Assembly (NCBI GenBank): GCA_037103525.1
Contig: JAZKLR010000502.1
Span: forward strand, 434,001-498,000
Source: Ganaspis brasiliensis
Taxonomy: Eukaryota > Arthropoda > Insecta > Hymenoptera > Figitidae
DNA length: 64,000 nucleotides
Reading direction: 5' to 3'
Each line of letters begins with the position of its first letter. The first letter of the stretch is position 1. The notes below the pieces were generated by a model, which was given only the letters and a program-made list of their open reading frames with translations, was not told where the DNA came from and made no database searches. Shown piece after piece: positions 11,384-21,914 of this stretch. Made by a program: the position numbers and the translations under genes.

Positions 11384-12165
11384 AAAACTCTGTTTCCTCT
11401 TCTCGTTTTTATAGTCACGAGACCGAACGCGCGCTCTTGCGAGCGTGCTTTTGTATTCATACGTGGTATGTTGGACAGTTATATAAAATCTGTAATAAAA
11501 TGAGAAAAACTTAATTACGTAGGAAAATAGTTTATGAATTGAATTCTCGTGTTGAAAGAATGAACGTGTAGAAGACAATAGTATTACAACTGGTGGGAGG
11601 GGGCGGAGTAATGTCATTTAATATCTATAAATTATAGAAGGTAAAGAAATATTGTGAAGAGGTGGGTTTAGTATGATACGTATATATAAGATGTGACGTT
11701 TTTTCAGTTTCGGGCTAGTCCAGGAATTTTTAAAAAATTGTGAAATTAGGTGAGAGTGTATAACTTGGTATTGAAAGCCTCTGGTTTTGTGTTTGGTAAA
11801 CGTTGAAGGATGAATGTGGTTTTTATATTTATGACTCGGTTTATAAAGAAGATAATGTATAAGAATTATAGAAATTGTGTGTCTATTATGGTGGCCTTTC
11901 ATTGTTGTAATATATGACAATTGAGAATATTGAAATATTGTTTAAGACAATTTTTTTGTAAAATGAGTGATATTGAGTGACATATAAAAAATATGAAGGG
12001 AATATTTAAAAAAGTGTGACGTGCTCATTAGATGAAAGGGAGGAACATTATGAGTATGGAAATATGAGATAGGGTGAGGGATGTAACATAGGAAATGATT
12101 GGTAATATTTAATTCTGCAATTTCTGATAGCACAGTACTAAACCTCAGTTTGTTTGTAAATAATA
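11384..12165. other. Non-coding stretch, no recognisable element
   Basis: Downstream of the CR1 ORF1 end. Contains a short GC hairpin at about 11428-11446 (GCGCTCTTGCGAGCGT) and a G-rich run near 11598. The + strand is poor in C from about 11600 on. No gene seen. Confidence 0.4.
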
Positions 12166-12691
12166 CAGCCCCACAAAAAAATAAAAGTGTCGTGCGCGGC
12201 GGACTAGACTAATCATTCCCTATGTATTTTGACGCGCTGAACACGAATCCGTCATCAGAATTGTCCTAGAACGTCTAGGTTTGACCCTAACCTCAAAATC
12301 AATAAAATGACACTTTTTGTTAATAAGAATCTGAATATGACTTTTTTTCAAATGTTAAAAACACATCAATTATTGATGTGTTATGGTGTAATGGAAAAAA
12401 ATGATTTTAAGTAAAACATCATAACTTTGTTAAAAATCATCGTAGAACAATTTTTGAAGAAGCGTTTTAAAGGTAATAAATCAAGCTTTCTATTGGCTCT
12501 AAGCATGTATTAAAGTTGAGTCGGGTTCAGATTCTGATTAACGAAAAGTGTCATTTTATTGATTTTGAAGTTGGGGTCAAACCTAGACGTGGTACGCCAA
12601 TTCTGATGACGGATTCGTGTTCAGCGCGTCAAAATACATAGGGAATGACTAGTCTAGTCCGCCGCGCACGACACTTTTATTTTTTTGTGGG
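12166..12691. mobile_element. TIR element A (CAGCCCCAC end family)
   Basis: Arms of about 160 bp. Ends share CCCACAAAAAAATAAAAGTGTC, and a subterminal block TTTTGACGCGCTGAACACG occurs in both arms. Candidate 6-bp duplication ATAATA at 12160-12165 and 12692-12697; the right end has lost the last four bases relative to element B. No transposase. Same family as 20931-21914. Confidence 0.75.
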
Positions 12692-12793
12692 ATAATATGT
12701 TATTGTATGTTAAAAAACAAATCATCATTGATGTAGTGAATGTGCAACAAAATGGAGAATAATTGAGACAGAGTATGGTGAACGAGCTTCTTG

Positions 12794-12874
12794 CAGGGAT
12801 GCGTACGTAAATAGTCTGATTCACTATAGTTGGCACTTATATAGTGAATCATACTATTTACGTACGCATCCCTG
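12794..12874. mobile_element. 81-bp hAT MITE, near-perfect hairpin, 8-bp TSD
   Basis: Ends CAGGGATGCG ... CGCATCCCTG. Arms of about 34 bp (one mismatch) surround a tiny loop. Exact 8-bp direct repeats GCTTCTTG at 12786-12793 and 12875-12882. CAGGG ends with an 8-bp duplication are diagnostic of the hAT superfamily. Confidence 0.9.
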
Positions 12875-13412
12875 GCTTCTTGAGGGTACTTTAGTGTTAA
12901 AGTGAAATAGCTTGACGTGTAATTTGACTTGTAAGGAGATAAATTGACATAAACTTTTAATAATGGAGAATGATTAGTTGTGGAAGTGTAAGTATGTTAT
13001 TCCTGTCATGATAAATGAAGAAATTAATACAATAAAAAGGAAATAAAAATTAATTATGTGTAAATATGAATCGAAAGTAAATTGTAGCGTTTCAGATGAG
13101 TATACAATTTGAATAATGTCATTGCATTGAATAATAGAAAGAAGTCTTACATACCTTTATCACTATCGTAATAATGAACATTGATTTTGTTGTTCATTTT
13201 CTTCATTTCAAATGAATAGGGAGGAAATATAACATCAAATTGTTTGTTTTTATAATTATGTGAAATTCATTGACATTTTATTTCAAATGCAACGTGTAAG
13301 ATCAGTAAATAATTCTTGGTATACGTAATTCTTAATATTTGAATTACTTCGTTGATCTCCAATGAAAATACGTAATGACTGCCAAGATCTTACTCTGGAG
13401 AAGGCAACATAT

Positions 13413-13837
13413 GTGACGCTCCGCGAGAGAAGGGACCTATCGCTGAGAAAGAAAACTTTAAAGGGCGGACGGGCAAAGAAAAGGAAGAAAAATCGAGACA
13501 CTTAACATGCCTATGTTTGAAGCATCATAACAAGAAAACTAATTGCAGGAACAAATTTAGATTTTTGGAACTCAAAAAGCAACTCAAAAATTATCAATTA
13601 CCATAAAAAAATTAAATCAATAAAAACCTATTTTTATGGGACGGTAGTTCAAAGAAAATCCAAAAAATGCAATACACTTAATACGCCTAGGTTTGAAGCA
13701 TTATAACAAAAAGTGTAATCAATAAAAAATTTTTTTGAAACATAGAAATGAAAAAACAACTCAAAAATTATCTTTTAGCATAAAAAAATGAAAATTGATT
13801 TTTTCTGCGATAGGTCCCTTCTCTCGCGGAGCGTCAC
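13413..13837. mobile_element. 425-bp element in helicase, 4-bp TSD ATAT
   Basis: Terminal inverted repeats of about 32 bp begin GTGACGCTCCGCGAGAGAAG and end with the complement. Exact ATAT copies at 13409-13412 and 13838-13841. Excision restores LYVAFSRV of the helicase. The interior is AT-rich with a short internal repeat (AACTCAAAAATTATC, twice); no transposase. Confidence 0.9.
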
Positions 13838-14987
13838 ATATAATTGTTCATGATTAAAAACGTTCTTACGAAGGTCTATTCCAATCTTTTTAAACGTTTG
13901 TCCTTGACTTTTGTTTATTGTAATTGCAAAGGCAATTTTTACTGGAAATTGTATCCGTTTAAAAGTAAAAGGATAAATGTTTTTACAATATAATGTATTA
14001 GAATTAATGCAAACAATATTACTAGCATTATCACCAGTTATAATTCTGCACTTTAATAAATTATTTCCAAGTTGTAAAATTTGTAACCGTGTTCCATTAC
14101 ATAATCCTTTATGAATACCTACATTGCGAAATAACATGACAATACATTTTAATCGTAATTTTAATTCGTAAGGTGAGAAGTTTGGAGGATTTAAATTATT
14201 TAAGTACTCAGGTAAAATGACGTCTTCGATATCACCATTATCGCAATTTTCAGTACTATCAATGCTTGTATATATAAGCTCTATAGTTTTATCAAGCAAT
14301 TCAACAACTTTTCTGTTCATGTCTTCAACATCAACATTTCTAGCACATAATATGGAAACATCTGCAACATCATTGTATGAACGATTTCTAATTAAATCTC
14401 CAAATATTTCTTCAACGATGTCTTTGCCCTGTAGAATTAAACATTCTTCTGGGAACACAATGTTGTTCTCATTATCATTTTCAGTGCTATTACCTATAGA
14501 TAATAAGTATTTGGCGAACTTGATTTCTGTAGGTAATGTTCGAATATTTTCTGTCAAAGAAAAGGTTTAGAAATTTTTCCATAATGATGAGGATTTTATT
14601 AATAAATTAATTAACTCTGATCGATTAGCATTTTGTTTAACAGGAAGTAATTGTCTCAAACTCTAAAAACACCACCTAATAGCATAGTTTTTCCTCCAAA
14701 AGGTAAATTAATATTCATGAAGTCACGTAAAGTTCGATCAATTAATTCTAAAGCATATCGTGGTGCCATTGGAGCTTCGTCCCAAATGAAAATATCAACT
14801 GATTTAAGGAAATCAGCTTCTTTTGATTGGCATTTAATCTTTGACACGGAATTATGAAACAGTGGAACTGGCATATCGAAAGTTTTATGTACGGTTTTAC
14901 CACATGAAAGTAAAATGGCTGCAATGACTGTGAAGGCCATTGTACAAACAATTTTACTCTTACTTTTTAACATATGATAGAGTGTAG

Positions 14988-15006
14988 TATATATATATAT
15001 ATATAT
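14988..15006. repeat. (TA)n microsatellite in Walker A region
   Basis: Alternating TA directly after the codons for GGSGKT in the Helitron helicase. It adds Tyr-Ile repeats and moves the continuation (YHMLKSKSKIV) into another frame, so the expansion itself is a disabling mutation. Confidence 0.85.
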
Positions 15007-15452
15007 GTTTTACCTGATCCACCTGGACCGTCGATATAGAAACATGACGTAGGCATTTGTTCGCTTTGCATAACAACTTTGAAGATGGCCTCAACGACAT
15101 TTTTCTGTTTGCAGTTCAATGTCAAATATTGTGTTTTGCTAATGTGCGCATGATCAATTGTGGAAGTGTTTACTGTAATATCATTGACGGAATGAATATT
15201 ATAATGTTGTAACTGAATCATTGTAGGGAATTGATTGAGGTTAGAACCATCTTTTAAAAGAAAGTTATTAATTTCCTCATAAGCTTTTTGATAAGCTTCC
15301 TTTTCACTATAGTCCATTTTGAAATCATCTGATAAGGCGTCTTTAAATGTGTCCCATAATTCATGTGGATTAATTAGTTGGCAATGAATTAAAATACGGA
15401 CAAAAAGATGTCTTAATTCTCTAGACATAATCAAAGTTTCTCCTTCCTTCAT

Positions 15453-17117
15453 AGCATTATGCCATTCAGCATCATGTTCAATTAGACCTAAAGCTAGACA
15501 TGCATCACGACAAATGTCACAAACCTTACCGTTAACTGTTCAAATGTGTTCAAAACTTGTAGTTCCCTTTACAGTAAAAAGTAGCAATCGAAGATAAAAT
15601 AGTTCTACTTGAGTGAGACTTATATAATACATGCGAGCAATAACATTAAATTGTGATTTACGTCTTAACCATTTGCATGTAGTTTCTCCTTTTTTTTTAA
15701 CCTGTAATGACATGGTATTTCAGGATACGTGAAATGTCGAACTTGTGGATTTCTAAGGCTGTTGTAATGGAATCTGTATTGTCTTCTACAGGAATAACGA
15801 CAGTTTGCTGATTAGGTAGATGAACTGGTAAGCGAGTGATTGCATGACTTTTACATTGCAATGGTTTTCCAAATATTCTATCACACGCTTCAACATGTCC
15901 AACGTTGCGTGTATCTATAAAGTGTTTTATTTCATCATGTTCCAAAATGGGATTGGTACTGTCGGATGCAGTTATAACCACAGCAGCAGAATCATGTCCT
16001 TTGTAAATGTACTTATACAAATATTTCACAGACTTAATGCTTGAAATAATTTCAACATTAATGTGACAATTAAATCTTTGTAATAATTGAGTATTATAAG
16101 GTACTACATACTGATTGTCTGCTGTTTGGACATTAGGGCGATTGAAAACACCGGTATTTCGTCTACGATAAGTTGGATAACAATTTTCATCAATTGTTGT
16201 TTCATTTTAAAAGGGTTTGGGAAAATGTTTGGAACATTGTCCTTTGTCGTCTTGACACCAAAAGCCACATGGCCTATGAATCATATGTGTTATGACAATA
16301 TTATGAAGCTGAGGATTCTCACTTGAAAATGGAATTTCTACAGAAATATATTTATCGAAAACTTCAGATACAGTTATTTTATAATTTTGCTTTAATGTGA
16401 TTAGGATAATGGCATGGACAATGGTAATCCACGCTTTTAATATTCAACAACATAGACATTTGCAAGTACCTCACCGAATAAATGTTGCTTAACTATATAA
16501 ATTAATAAGTTCCTTTATCTTCAGTTAGAAAACACGTGAAACAATGTCGGGCCTATCTGAAGCCGTCTGATTAGGTAATAAATTTTCTTGAATTTCACGC
16601 CAATGTGTATTGCATGTCATTGTTATGAATAGATCAGGTTTACCAAACTGATGTACAATTGCCATTGCATCTTGATAATGTTGCAACAAATTACGTGGTG
16701 AACCTGTGAATGTGGATGGTAGATTTTTTTACTTGTAAATTGGATTCATATTGACGATTTTGCAAATGATCTATTAATCCAGCATAACTATCGGCACGAA
16801 GTGTTTTTTGATTCATTTTACAGAAAGTTGTCCTGTCTTTTTCAACTTTAACACAACTGTCAACAAGCCATTGTTGAAAACGTCTTCATCTTTTAAAAAA
16901 AACATTATTATTTCTTGTTGCCATTCTATACCTAATATATGCAGCCCGTGTCACACGTTTATGAGTTTTATTTTTCAATGGAATATTACTGTGCCAACCT
17001 ATGACAAACGATTCTGGAATTTCACCGTCAGCTGTTGTTGTAAAAATAGCTGCAACTTCATTAATTTTTTGCACATTGTATCGTCTAGTATCCATTCCGG
17101 GTTTCAATGTAAATAAT
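15453..17117 (-). pseudogene. Helitron Rep domain, several frameshifts
   Basis: Continues from the N-terminal part as FTLKPGMDTRRYN and INEVAAIF. Then GSPRNLLQHYQDAMAIV and PDLFITMTCNTHWREIQ (about 16600), the Rep motif seen in all Helitrons. A decayed HUH region follows (VEY-stop-KRGLP then VHAIILITL in the next frame; one histidine is not readable), then HRPCGFWCQ and the two-tyrosine motif KYLYKYIYKG (about 16010). Next is MYYISLTQVELFYLRLLL (about 15620), which normally links Rep to the helicase. Rep would nick and join DNA ends during rolling-circle transposition; this copy is inactive because of stops near 16900, 16725, 16530, 16450 and 16060. Confidence 0.85.
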
Positions 17118-17121
17118 AAAT

Positions 17122-19943
17122 GAGTCAAATTTTCTGAACTAGGCCACCTAAAACTGACTTTTCAAATTTGATTTACTTCTATACATAATTTATTACAGCC
17201 AGGTGGTACAAAAACATTCCTGGAAAGCTTTTTTAAAAATTTTAATTTTTCAATTAGTTATAAACAATTAAAGTTTAAAGCACCTTTTTACGAAATTGTC
17301 AATTGCTCAGCTGTTTTTTGATAAAATTGAATAATATTTGGTAGAGACATAAAAAAATAGTACCTCTATTAATCACGATCAGAATTTTAAAAATTCGTAA
17401 TTATTTATGCAAAATAAATTGTTAATTAATTAAACAATTGAAATTTTTTACAACTTCTGGGGCAGGTATGAAAAAAATTCAAAAACAGCAGAAATCTGTG
17501 TTTTCTGCACTTTCATTTAAAAAAAAAAAAAATTTAGTACCTTTGAAAATTGAGCAAATGACGTAATTTTTAAGAGCGGCGTCCAAGCATTCGAACTGCC
17601 GCGGCCGCTGCGCTGGCGCTGCCGCCACAGTGGGGCAAAAAAGCGTCCGTGGAAAAATTAACATAGGGCCCAGAAATATTACCCAATTTAGATGTATTTT
17701 TTTTAAATTAAAGGTAACAAAACTCTGCATAACACCCCTTATTTTACTTTTTGAAAAATAGTTGTTTTCATTTATTTATTAAATGTTAAACATGAAAAAA
17801 AATGTTTTCTTATTAAAACCAGTTTAATTTTTTATTAAACGCATAATTTATATTAACAAGAGCAACATTTTTTGAAGTAATTATTTTAGAACAACTTCTT
17901 ATAATAAGCTAATTGTTTAAAAAATGTTTGTATATGTTATAAACTAGACTGTAGACGAAATATGTTTTCTTCGTTGGTTTTCTTAATATTTAGCAAATTA
18001 AATCCATCTGTTCTTTAATATTTGTAACTAATTAGTGGTTAAATTTACGAAAAACTATTATAAATTAATTATTTTGTTAATTTATAAACAAATTTTATAA
18101 ACAATTTTTTTTCCGGTTCCTATTTTCAAAATTAATGAAATTTTGTGCACAATGTACAATATTATTGCTGCAGATAATTTCAGGTTTCTTATTGTTTAAA
18201 CAAACGTTAATTAACAAATTTCCTGTATTGATTAATTTGATATTAACCTATCAAAAATACAAACAATTTTAAAAAAAGGAAACGCCGGTTTTACATTAAT
18301 GAAGACATTTGAGTTATAAAATGAGAATAAAACCCCTATTCGAATAATAGGGGTAAAATAAAAACAAAATTAAAAGCTATTATAATTTATATAATAAAAG
18401 TATAATTTCATTACACTCTCTAAATCTAAATTAGCTAAAAATAACTAATAATTAGTAAAATCGTGCCAAAGTTTATATTTCAGTAATTAATTAAAAATCA
18501 CTAATTATTAGTAAAAAAATGACTAATTGTTAGTAAAAACCTAACTAATAAATAGTTAAAATACGACTAATTGAATTAGTAAACAGAATTTTACTAAAAC
18601 ATTAATTATTTTGACAAAACATAAAAATGAATTTGACTAATAATTAGTTATTCTTTACTAAATGATTAGTAGAAATATAATTATTTGAATTAGTGACTGA
18701 GTTTTTTCTTTCAAATTAGTTATTTTTAACTAATTCAGATTTAGAGAGCATGTATATTAATTATTCAAAACATATAAAACAAAAAGATAAATAAAATATA
18801 AAAATTCTTTATAAAATTGATAATAAAAATGAAAATAAAGAATAGTTCTTAAATTTTACAAAAAATTATGAAATTAATTTAGTATCGAAAGAAATAAATA
18901 CTAAAACGACTTCAAAAGTAAACAAGAAATTTGTCAATTAAATAAAAAAAAGTAAAAGTAGTTTTTTAATTAATGTTTGTTTCAACAATAATAAACCTAA
19001 AAATTAATTAAATTAAAAATAACTTGTCATCCCGTTAATCATGAGAAAAATGTAGAAATAATGTTATTAACTTCTTTATAACGATATGAAGAAAATGCAT
19101 TGTTCATAAGATTGTCTAGTTTATAACTTATACGAACATTTTTTAAACAATTAGCTTATTATTAGAAGTTGTTCTAAAATAATTACTTCAAAAAATGTTG
19201 CTCTTGTTAATATAAATTATGCGTTTAATAAAAAATTAAACTGGTTTTAATAAGAAAACATTTTTTTTTATGTTTAACATTTAATAAATAAATGAAAACA
19301 ACTATTTTTCAAAAAGTAAAATAAGGGGTGTTATGCAGAATTTTGTTATCTTTAATTTGAAAAAAAATACATTTAAATCGGTTAATATTTCTGGGCGCTA
19401 TGTTAATTTTTTCACGGACGCTTTTTTTGCCCCACTTTGGCGGCAGCGCCAGCGCAGCGGCCGCGGCAGTTCGAATGCTTGGACGCCGCTCTTAAAAATT
19501 ACGCCATTTGCTCAATTTTCAAAGGTACTAAATTTTTTTTTTTTTTAAATGAAAGTGCAGAAAACACAGATTTCTGCTGTTTTTGAATTTTTTTCATACC
19601 TGCCCCAGAAGTTGTAAAAAATTTCAATTGTTTAATTAATTAACAATTTATTTTGCATAAATAATTACGAATTTTTAAAATTCTGATCGTGGTTAATAGA
19701 GGCACTATTTTTTTATGTCTCTACCAAATATTATTCAATTTTATCAAAAAACAGCTGAGCAATTGACAATTTCGTAAAAAGGTGCTTTAAACTTTAATTG
19801 TTTATAACTAATTGAAAAAATAAAATTTTTAAAAAAGCTTTCCAGGAATGTTTTTGTACCACCTGGCTGTAATAAATTATGTATAGAAGTAAATCAAATT
19901 TGAAAAGTCAGTTTTAGGTGGCCCAGTTCAGAAAATTTGACTC
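17122..19943. mobile_element. 2.8-kb foldback element with ~850-bp arms, 4-bp TSD
   Basis: Ends GAGTCAAATTTTCTGAACT / complement. Arms reach about 17972 and 19085. Exact AAAT copies at 17118-17121 and 19944-19947. Excision rejoins the Helitron Rep frame as EIHL|LFTLKPG. Each arm holds a GC-rich patch (about 17575-17635, 19440-19495) giving mirror-image 70-80-aa frames that are not genes. Sola- and Chapaev-type transposons make 4-bp duplications, but no transposase remains, so the family is open. Confidence 0.9.
18416..18748. mobile_element. 333-bp MITE nested in foldback loop
   Basis: Inverted ends CTCTCTAAATCTRAATTAG / complement, about 30 bp. The interior repeats ACTAATAATTAGTAAAA-like words in both directions. 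No clear target duplication. It occupies the loop of 17122-19943 and so is younger than it, if it is not simply that element's own core. Confidence 0.6.
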
Positions 19944-19947
19944 AAAT

Positions 19948-20605
19948 GTATTTCAGGTTCAATATCTTTATTCTTGTCATGCATCATTTCTTGTATATCC
20001 TCGAGCATCATTTGATATGATTGAGCAAAGATATTGCTATCTCTAAGAGCATTATCAATATCATGAAGTATATCATTATTTAAGTGTGAAGTAAAATTAA
20101 AACGTATATGTGTGGTCTCATTTTGATCAATAATGAATATTTGTCCGTAAGAGGGATTTTCATCTTTTGCAGGATAAAGGGAGGTATTAATTTGGTAATA
20201 TACTTGACCATGTACTTTAAAGCAATATGGTGCAGGTCTTGAAGTATTGAAAGTACATACATTAGCATTAAAGGAAGCAAAAGAAAATGAATTATTGTAA
20301 CGCCTGATATTTTCCTTAAAGTGCTTGGACATTTCATGACTATCATCAAACAGAGTTTGTAATATGGATGGTAAAGTTGTAAATGAATCAAGTTCAACTT
20401 CTCCATGTGCATAACAGTTCATAAAAGAATTCTTTATCTTTTTTACTGTTTCATCTTTAAAATGTTTGTCATGACCATGTTTACAAGACAAATTCATTTC
20501 ACCACAATAATGTTCACCTGTGTTCTCAATTGAAAATGTTTGTTCCATGTAAAGAACGTCATCTTCATTCTCTTCAAGTGAATCTGGATTCAATGACAGT
20601 GACAT
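19948..20605 (-). pseudogene. Helitron-like N-terminal (Rep-associated) domain
   Basis: About 220 codons open from 20605. Recognisable Helitron_like_N features: a cysteine/histidine block (YCGEMNLSCKHGHDKH), NIRRYNNSFSFASFNANV, and KVHGQVYYQINTSLYP with the conserved HGQVYH-type motif. It ends with DIEPEIHL where the foldback element begins, and the next conserved residues (FTLKPGMDTRRYN) are found at 17117 on the far side of it. No stop codon occurs before the insertion boundary, so this part decayed least. Confidence 0.85.
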
Positions 20606-20675
20606 GTCAATATTGTTTTGTAAATGGGTAGATGATGTACTGGGTAACTAAATGTACTGATTTTTATTTTCCGAT

Positions 20676-20828
20676 TCAATGTAAAGAATGTAAAAAGTTG
20701 TTCTGTCTCTTTTTTTCATCACGAATTCTCTGACGATAAGCACGCATATGTTTATTTTGTTTGTCACGTTTGTTTTTCAGAAATTCTTCTTTCTCATTTT
20801 GTGAATTGAAAACAAGTTTCTTAGGCAT
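20676..20828 (-). pseudogene. N-terminal basic segment of Helitron protein
   Basis: Short 50-aa frame starting MPKKLVFNSQNEKEE, with a basic heptad region (RDKQNKHMRAYRQRIRDEKKRQ is split here: RDKQNKHMRAY then RQRIRDEKKRQ). Many Helitron Rep/helicase proteins begin with a similar Arg/Lys-rich YxxR segment, and it lies 70 bp upstream of the recognised Rep N-terminal domain. A TGA at 20676 ends it. It may be the original N-terminus, now separated by mutation, or a separate exon. Confidence 0.45.
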
Positions 20829-20930
20829 TATTTTTGGAAATTAAATATCGTGTTAAATTAGAAAATTATTGATGTATCTAAAGAAAGAGGTGGATGAAAA
20901 AGGAACAAAGTAATATTTCTAAAAATTACT

Positions 20931-21914
20931 CAGCCCCACAAAAAAAAAGTGTCATGTACTTTTGACCGGAATACCTTAGCCCTATGTATTTTGACGCGCT
21001 GAACACGAATCCGAAGTCCATTTTGCTCCATCACGTCAGGATTTTTTTCTAATCTCAAAAAACATGTCGGATTTTGAGAGGTAGGCGATTTTTTAAAAAA
21101 ATTTATGGATTTACTTCAAACTTGGTATCTGGGGGTTTTTTGGGTCGCTGATTATGAATCTGAAGTTAGATTTTCAAAATTCAAAATGGCGGATCCAATA
21201 TGGCGGACGAATTTTGAAATAATTTGAAGATTTACTTCAAACTTGGTATCTGGGGGTTTTTTGGGTCGCTGATTACGAATCTGAAGTTAGATTTTCAAAA
21301 TTCATAATGGCGGATCCAATATGGCGGACGAATTTTTAAAAATTTGAAGATTTATCAGAAATAAGATGCAGAATGGAACAATGTACTTTCTTATTTGGCT
21401 TCTGCACCAAACATATCCAATCTGTTACCAAGGAATATTTTATGATAAAATTGTAATAGAAGTCATATTTGAAAATGTGAGAAACTTGCTTCGAAATCAC
21501 ACTCAGCAACTTAAAAACCTGAAGATACCAAATTTCATAAAAATTTCGAAAATATGACGTCAGATTCGCAATCAGCGACCCAAAAAACCCCCAGATACCA
21601 AGTTTGAAGTAAATCTTCAAATTTTTTCAAAATTCGTCCGCCATATTGGATCCGCCATTTTGAATTTTGAAAATCTAACTTCAGATTCGTAATCAGCGAC
21701 CCAAAAAACCCCCAGATACCAAGTTTGAAGTAAAGCCATAAATTTTTTTAAAAAATCGCCTACCTCTCAAAATTCGACATGTTTTTTGAGGTTAGAAAAA
21801 AATCCTGACGTGATGGAGCAAAATGGACTTCGGATTCGTGTTCAGCGCGTCAAAATACATAGGGCTAGGGTATTCCGGTCAAAAGTACATGACACTTTTT
21901 TTTTTGTGGGGCTG
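20931..21914. mobile_element. TIR element B (CAGCCCCAC ... GTGGGGCTG)
   Basis: 984-bp foldback with complete ends CAGCCCCACAAAAA and TTTTTGTGGGGCTG. It shares TTTTGACGCGCTGAACACG with element A. Inside are inverted copies of a ~120-bp unit containing GGTCGCTGATTAYGAATCTG and ATGGCGGATCCAATATGG, a module that recurs widely in this window. No transposase and no clear target duplication. Confidence 0.8.

Larger units (their letters stand above)
13283..15452 (-). pseudogene. Helitron SF1 (Pif1-like) helicase domain, interrupted
   Basis: Walker A DGPGGSGKTY at about 15035, Walker B IFIWDEAPMAPR at about 14790, and FGGKTMLLGG just after it. The C-terminal helicase motifs are RLKCIVMLFRNVG with GLCNGTRLQI (about 14130) and FAITINKSQGQTF (about 13910). 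The last motif is cut by a 425-bp element: NHEQLY lies at 13842-13862 and VAFSRVRSWQSLRIF at 13408-13365. A (TA)n tract right after Walker A shifts the frame, and another break lies near 14570. This is the Pif1-family helicase that is fused to Rep in Helitrons; it is not a cellular PIF1 gene because the Rep parts are colinear upstream. Confidence 0.9.
13283..20828 (-). mobile_element. Helitron remnant, two younger insertions removed from count
   Basis: Minus-strand rolling-circle transposon with Rep and SF1 helicase parts in canonical order: small basic ORF (20828), Rep N-terminal domain (20605), Rep (17117), helicase (15452 to 13283). It is broken by a 2.8-kb foldback at 17122-19943 and a 425-bp element at 13413-13837, plus stops and frameshifts. 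The true Helitron ends (5' TC, 3' hairpin + CTRR) could not be placed, so only the coding span is given. Confidence 0.85.

Noticed and set aside
11420..11450. 3' terminus of the Helitron (hairpin before CTRR)
   Set aside because: A GC hairpin is present, but the following bases on the minus strand read CTAT rather than CTRR at the right distance, and the position is not supported by a second end.
13775..14557. Host PIF1 helicase gene
   Set aside because: It is colinear with Helitron Rep and N-terminal domains upstream on the same strand and is interrupted by transposons; no independent start.
17479..19548. Mirror-image ORFs (MQSFVTFNLKK and MQNFVIFNLKK)
   Set aside because: They lie in the two arms of the foldback element and are copies of one non-coding arm.
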